DNA of 18,027 bases from CAIUPE01 sp046091665. Lineage in GTDB: Bacteria > Pseudomonadota > Alphaproteobacteria > Rhizobiales > Beijerinckiaceae. The notes below the pieces were generated by a model. It saw only the letters and a program-made list of their open reading frames with translations, made no database searches and was not told the origin of the DNA. Shown here piece by piece: positions 15,123 through 18,027 of this stretch. Made by a program: the position numbers and the translations under genes. The stretch spans positions 1-18,027 of the forward strand of contig JBJTCD010000031.1 of NCBI GenBank assembly GCA_046091665.1, in the 5' to 3' direction. Numbering within the stretch: the first letter of the stretch is position 1; each line of letters starts with the position of its first letter.

Positions 15123-16135
15123 TGCGGGACAGGCGCGTTCTCGCGCAAGAGAGTCTTTTTCTTCAACGTCGCCCAAAACTCCGCAGGAATTTTGTGGCTG
15201 AACCATTCGAGATTTTGGTTTAATTGGTCAACTGTACGTGTGCCTGCGCAAAAGGACGGGATTGCGGGATGCGCGACAACAAATTGTAGTGCGGCGGCCG
15301 CAAGGGGCACATTAAATTCTGCGCAGACCGCTTCAATCTTTGCAACTTTGTCCATGATATGCGCAGGCGCCGGTGAATAATTATATTTTGCTCCGGGCTT
15401 TGCGCCGGTGGCGAGAATGCCAGAATTAAAACCGCCTCCGACCAACACCGCCGCACCGCGCTTTTCACACAGTGGCAAGAACTCATCAATCGCGTCTTGC
15501 TCAAGCAGCGTGTAGCGCCCCGCGAGCAAGAAACAATCAAAATCACGTTGCTTTAACGCTTCATGGCAAACTTGCCATTCATTCACACCCACGCCAATGG
15601 CTTTCACAAGTTTCTGGTCACGCAAGCTTGCGAGCGCTTTATAGCAGCCATCCATCGCTTGTTTGAACACTTCCGGCTGTTCCGCCCCGCGCGTGAACAC
15701 ATCAATGTCGTGAATGAAAAGTATATCGATGTGCTCAAGTCCGAGGCGCTGCAAACTGTCTTCGAAAGAGCGCATCGTGCCGTCATAACTGTAATCAAAT
15801 TCGATTCTGAAAGGCGCGGCATTCACCCAAGGCGCAAAATTGATCGCCTCGCGTTTCGCAGGATGAAGCACACGACCAACTTTTGAGGCGATCACAAAAT
15901 CATCCCGCTTTTTCCAGCGGAGCGAATGGCCGGTGCGCAATTCTGAAAGTCCATGCCCATACATCGGCGCCGTATCATAAAAGCGGACGCCGGCCTCCCA
16001 TGAACGCTTGAACATCGCGTCCGAAGTTTCGTCATCAATCTCGCGAAGAAAATTGCCGACAGGGGCCGCACCAAAGGCAAAAGCCGTCACATCAAGATCG
16101 ACACGACCAAATTTCCGTTTGGTTGACGGCTGCAT
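15119..16135 (-). CDS. Aldo/keto reductase of the D-threo-aldose/L-fucose dehydrogenase type
   Basis: The 338-residue protein is an AKR with the tetrad FYDTAPMYG (Asp54, Tyr59), ASKVGRVL (Lys85) and ILFIHDIDVF (His142). The long insert after the lysine (AKREAINFAPWVNAAPFRIEFDYSYDG, split by family loops) and the ending with CAGTRTVDQLNQNLEWF match the aldose 1-dehydrogenase group, which also contains pyridoxal 4-dehydrogenase. These usually oxidise a sugar or cyclic hemiacetal to a lactone with NAD(P). The frame is open from 16240, but the ATG at 16135 has GGGAGGA 5 bases before it, and the longer form would place operator copy 3 and the promoter inside the gene. It is coupled to maoC by a 4-base overlap and divergent from the acyl-CoA dehydrogenase. 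Confidence 0.9.
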   Translation of the reverse strand: MQPSTKRKFGRVDLDVTAFAFGAAPVGNFLREIDDETSDAMFKRSWEAGVRFYDTAPMYGHGLSELRTGHSLRWKKRDDFVIASKVGRVLHPAKREAINFAPWVNAAPFRIEFDYSYDGTMRSFEDSLQRLGLEHIDILFIHDIDVFTRGAEQPEVFKQAMDGCYKALASLRDQKLVKAIGVGVNEWQVCHEALKQRDFDCFLLAGRYTLLEQDAIDEFLPLCEKRGAAVLVGGGFNSGILATGAKPGAKYNYSPAPAHIMDKVAKIEAVCAEFNVPLAAAALQFVVAHPAIPSFCAGTRTVDQLNQNLEWFSHKIPAEFWATLKKKTLLRENAPVPQ

Positions 16136-16140
16136 AGAGT

Positions 16141-16147
16141 CCTCCCG
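16141..16147 (-). promoter_or_regulatory. Shine-Dalgarno site that decides the start at 16135
   Basis: GGGAGGA on the minus strand lies 5 bases before the ATG at 16135. It is the strongest ribosome site in the window and rejects the 35-residue longer reading from 16240. Confidence 0.75.
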
Positions 16148-16152
16148 ATTTA

Positions 16153-16172
16153 AGTAACCATTTGGTGCAATA
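16153..16172. promoter_or_regulatory. Palindromic operator, copy 3 (aldo/keto reductase promoter)
   Basis: AAGTAACC-ATTT-GGTGCAAT. The left half is perfect against AAGTAACC-N4-GGTTACTT; the right half keeps GGT, and the inner dyad ACC-ATTT-GGT is exact. It overlaps the last bases of a TATATT -10 element and covers the likely transcription start of the reductase-maoC pair. Confidence 0.55.
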
Positions 16173-16199
16173 TAGTCATGAGAGTTTACAACCCGCAAG
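16170..16199 (-). promoter_or_regulatory. Sigma-70-like promoter of the aldo/keto reductase-maoC pair
   Basis: On the minus strand TTGCGG (16194-16199) and TATATT (16170-16175) are separated by 18 bases. The -10 matches five of six consensus bases; the -35 is weak. Operator copy 3 begins within the -10, which fits repression. Confidence 0.4.
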
Positions 16200-16257
16200 G
16201 GGTCTTTTCGACATCCCTCATGGTAGGATTTTGGGGGCAATTCGTGCCATGATCCTC

Positions 16258-16287
16258 TTGACCGGGCGGCGTCCCTGATCGTATGTA
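16258..16287 (+). promoter_or_regulatory. Possible promoter of the acyl-CoA dehydrogenase gene
   Basis: TTGACC (16258-16263) is a good -35; TATGTA (16282-16287), 18 bases on, is a weak -10 that overlaps operator copy 4. The start codon follows at 16318. Confidence 0.35.
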
Positions 16288-16302
16288 ACCGTCTGGTTAC
16301 TA
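16283..16302. promoter_or_regulatory. Palindromic operator, copy 4 (acyl-CoA dehydrogenase promoter)
   Basis: ATGTAACC-GTCT-GGTTACTA, with a perfect 16-base core GTAACC-GTCT-GGTTAC (16285-16300). It is the best copy in the window and ends 15 bases before the ATG at 16318, where binding would block transcription start and leader. Copies 3 and 4 together bracket the divergent promoter region. Confidence 0.7.
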
Positions 16303-16317
16303 AAGGAAGAAGAAGCG

Positions 16318-17457
16318 ATGTTTCTCAACGCCACGCAAGAGCAAGTGCGCGACATGGCGCGGGCCTTCGCCGATGAGGTGATTAGACCCGTTGTTGACAG
16401 CCTCGACCGCGAAGAACGCTTTCCGAGCGAGATCTATGACGAGATGGCGAAGCTTGGCCTTTTCGGGATTTGCGTGCCGGAGCATTTAGGCGGTCCGGGC
16501 TTTGATACGCTCACTTATGCGGTGGTGATGGAAGAGCTGGCGCGCGGCTATTCGAGCGTTGCCGATCAGTGTGGTCTTGTTGAATTGATTTCAACTTTGC
16601 TTGTGCGCCACGGCACTGAAGAGCAGCAAAAACTTTTGCCTGATTTTCTTGGCATGAAGGCGAAGGTTGCCTATTGCATCACGGAGCCTGAAGCGGGCAC
16701 GGATGTCTCTGGCATTGTCACAACGGCCGAGCGCGATGGCGCAGGCTGGCGTTTGAATGGCGGCAAAATCTGGATTCACAATGCGCCGATTGCCGATTAC
16801 GGCTTTGTGCTCGCGCGCACCAATAAAGAAGCGGGCAATCGCGGCATGTCGATTTTCATTGTTGATCTTCATGCAGCCGGTGTCACGCGCGGGCCGAAAG
16901 AACATAAAATGGGACAACGCGCGAGCCAGGTTGGCGCGTTGAACTTCGCCGATGTGCGGCTGCCTTCATCGGCCTTGCTTGGTGAAGAAAATCGTGGCTT
17001 CCACATGATGATGAGCGTGCTCGATAAAGGCCGTGTCGGGATCGCCGCGCTCGCTGTCGGTATCGGGCAGGCGGGGCTTGAAGCGGCTGTTGATTACGCC
17101 GGAACACGCAAACAATTCGGCAAGCAGATTGCGGAATTTCAAGGCGTGCAATGGCTCTTGGCCGATATGGCGAAGGACATCGAAGCCGCGCGGCTTCTTG
17201 TTTATTCGGCCGCGATGAAACTTGATCGCGGTGAGGACGCGACAAAAGCCTGTTCGATGGCGAAATGTTTTGCAGGGGATATGGCGGTTCAACGCACCTC
17301 CGATGCCGTGCAGGTTTTCGGTGGCTCAGGCTATATTCGCGGCTTTGAAGTTGAGCGGCTTTATCGCGACGCGAAAATCTGCCAGATTTATGAAGGCACA
17401 AATCAGATCCAGCGCATGATCATCGCGCGTGAATTGATGAAGAAGGGGGCGCGTTGA
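16318..17457 (+). CDS. Acyl-CoA dehydrogenase
   Basis: The 379-residue protein has the normal length of the family, which desaturates acyl-CoA at C2-C3 with FAD and passes electrons to ETF. The N-terminal helical domain has EIYDEMAKLGLFGICVPEHLGG (38-59). The signature YCITEPEAGTDVSG (119-132) is the FAD/substrate loop, and KIWIHNAPIADYGFVLART follows. The C-terminal domain has TRKQFGKQIAEFQGVQWLLADM and QVFGGSGYIRGFEVERLYRDAK, then QIYEGTNQIQ with the catalytic base Glu359. This glutamate position is that of short-chain and similar dehydrogenases, not isovaleryl-type. Operator copy 4 lies directly upstream. The SDR gene starts at the last base of its stop codon, so the two are coupled. Chain length of the substrate cannot be read. 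Confidence 0.95.
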   Translation: MFLNATQEQVRDMARAFADEVIRPVVDSLDREERFPSEIYDEMAKLGLFGICVPEHLGGPGFDTLTYAVVMEELARGYSSVADQCGLVELISTLLVRHGTEEQQKLLPDFLGMKAKVAYCITEPEAGTDVSGIVTTAERDGAGWRLNGGKIWIHNAPIADYGFVLARTNKEAGNRGMSIFIVDLHAAGVTRGPKEHKMGQRASQVGALNFADVRLPSSALLGEENRGFHMMMSVLDKGRVGIAALAVGIGQAGLEAAVDYAGTRKQFGKQIAEFQGVQWLLADMAKDIEAARLLVYSAAMKLDRGEDATKACSMAKCFAGDMAVQRTSDAVQVFGGSGYIRGFEVERLYRDAKICQIYEGTNQIQRMIIARELMKKGAR

Positions 17458-17939
17458 TGCGACAAGTAGCGCTTGTGACAGGGTCTTCGCGCGGCATTGG
17501 TCTCGCGACAGCGGAAGCGCTTGCTGAAGAAGGCTTTGCCATTGCGCTCAACGGTCCTCAGGATGATGATGAGTTACGTGCGGCTCATGCGAAAATCAAA
17601 GCGATGGGCGCGCCTGTTGTCTCTGCTCCCTTTGATGTCTCTGATCTCACGCAGCATGCCGCTCAGCTCGATATGATTGAAAAGGCGCTCGGTCCGCTGA
17701 CAACTCTTGTCAATAATGCCGGTGTTGGCGTGTTGAAACGGGGTGACTTACTCGACGTAACGGAAGCGAGTTGGGATCGTTGCCTTTCGATTAACACGAA
17801 AGCGATGTTTTTTTTGAGCCAAGCCTTTGCCAAAAAATTGATTGCGCGCGAGCGTCCGAAGGATCTCTTTCATGCGATTATAAATGTAACCTCTGCGAAT
17901 GCGCATGCGGTGGCGGTGCAACGCGCGGGAACAAAGTGA
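17457..17939 (+). pseudogene. SDR oxidoreductase (FabG-like), N-terminal part, broken by an inversion-like join
   Basis: The reading frame gives 160 residues, against about 255-260 for this SDR group. The cofactor motif TGSSRGIG (8-15), DVSD (60-63), NNAG (86-89), the SINTKAMFFL helix and the catalytic serine in NVTSAN (Ser146) are all present. The active-site Tyr-x-x-x-Lys and everything after it are missing: after about residue 157 (17927) the frame enters the gene's own C-terminal sequence in reverse and stops at 17937-17939. The intact gene would be a 3-ketoacyl reductase-like dehydrogenase commonly found in catabolic clusters. The ATG at 17457 overlaps the acyl-CoA dehydrogenase stop by one base (TGATG); a TTG at 17454 is also in frame. 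As it stands the product would be inactive, unless the join is an assembly fault. Confidence 0.85.
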
Positions 17940-18027
17940 GCCCCTCTTCAGCGCGTTTTTTATAGCTCTCAATCACCGGCGCCGTCATATCGGTATCAAT
18001 CAATCCGGGTTGAATGTCATAGACAGC
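17923..18027 (-). pseudogene. SDR C-terminal fragment in reverse orientation
   Basis: Read on the minus strand from the window edge, the frame gives AVYDIQPGLIDTDMTAPV followed by IESYKKRAEEGLTLFPR. This is the conserved SDR segment after the active site, where the family reads roughly VYEVRPGxIxTDMTAPV and then a helix ending in PRWG. The Trp-Gly expected after Pro-Arg is replaced because the frame runs into the reversed N-terminal sequence at 17922-17928. The fragment fits the missing part of the plus-strand SDR at 17457, not a second gene start. The residues between Ala157 and this piece, including Tyr-x-x-x-Lys, would lie beyond 18027 on the minus strand if the inversion is real. Confidence 0.8.

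Noticed and set aside
8160..16135. Vitamin B6 degradation: a GMC oxidase (like pyridoxine 4-oxidase) plus an aldo/keto reductase (like pyridoxal 4-dehydrogenase).
   Set aside because: The GMC protein is closer in motifs to choline dehydrogenase-like enzymes, no pyridoxolactonase or ring-opening oxygenase is present, and the CoA enzymes do not belong to that route.
16136..16240. Longer N-terminus of the aldo/keto reductase from 16240.
   Set aside because: It would cover the promoter, operator copy 3 and a very strong Shine-Dalgarno site, and the extra residues do not resemble the family.

Overview
The window looks like chromosomal DNA of an alphaproteobacterium, most likely in or near the Hyphomicrobiales. 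The evidence is the mnmA protein, which has the alphaproteobacterial form, directly followed by an elongator tRNA-Met (CAU) whose sequence is typical of that class, together with the oxidoreductase and CoA-pathway gene types. I cannot name a genus.

Region 1 (1-2195) is phage-derived. Two minus-strand genes match conserved proteins of alphaproteobacterial phages. One runs off the window start and carries the core of a phage recombination-associated family; the other is a 325-residue protein with a central helical region. A small XRE-type regulator faces them across an AT-rich divergent promoter. Region 2 (2284-3578) is housekeeping: mnmA and tRNA-Met. Region 3 (3829-6575) has a persulfide-dioxygenase-like metallo-hydrolase and a SAM methyltransferase read together, then a convergent MFS transporter.

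Region 4 (about 6680-18027) is a catabolic cluster: a GlcG/HbpS-like protein, a TetR regulator, a GMC flavin oxidoreductase and an aldo/keto reductase; then a tightly overlapped operon of CoA-transferase, enoyl-CoA hydratase, Dabb protein and glycerate 2-kinase-like protein; then a convergent MaoC hydratase plus aldo/keto reductase pair; then a divergent acyl-CoA dehydrogenase plus SDR pair. The enzymes suit oxidation of an alcohol or sugar-like compound, activation of the acid as a CoA thioester, and dehydrogenation and hydration. The substrate cannot be read from the sequence.

Two things stand out. First, four copies of a palindrome close to AAGTAACC-N4-GGTTACTT lie at four promoter regions of region 4, so the cluster looks like one regulon, while the in-cluster tetR has a different, longer inverted repeat in its own promoter. 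Second, the SDR gene at the right end is broken at about 17922-17928: the sequence beyond is the gene's own C-terminal part in the opposite orientation, with a short CGCG-rich overlap at the join. That is either a real inversion or, more likely, a chimeric contig end.

I found no CRISPR array, insertion sequence, or convincing new defence or mobile system. No gene-free stretch exceeds 300 bases.
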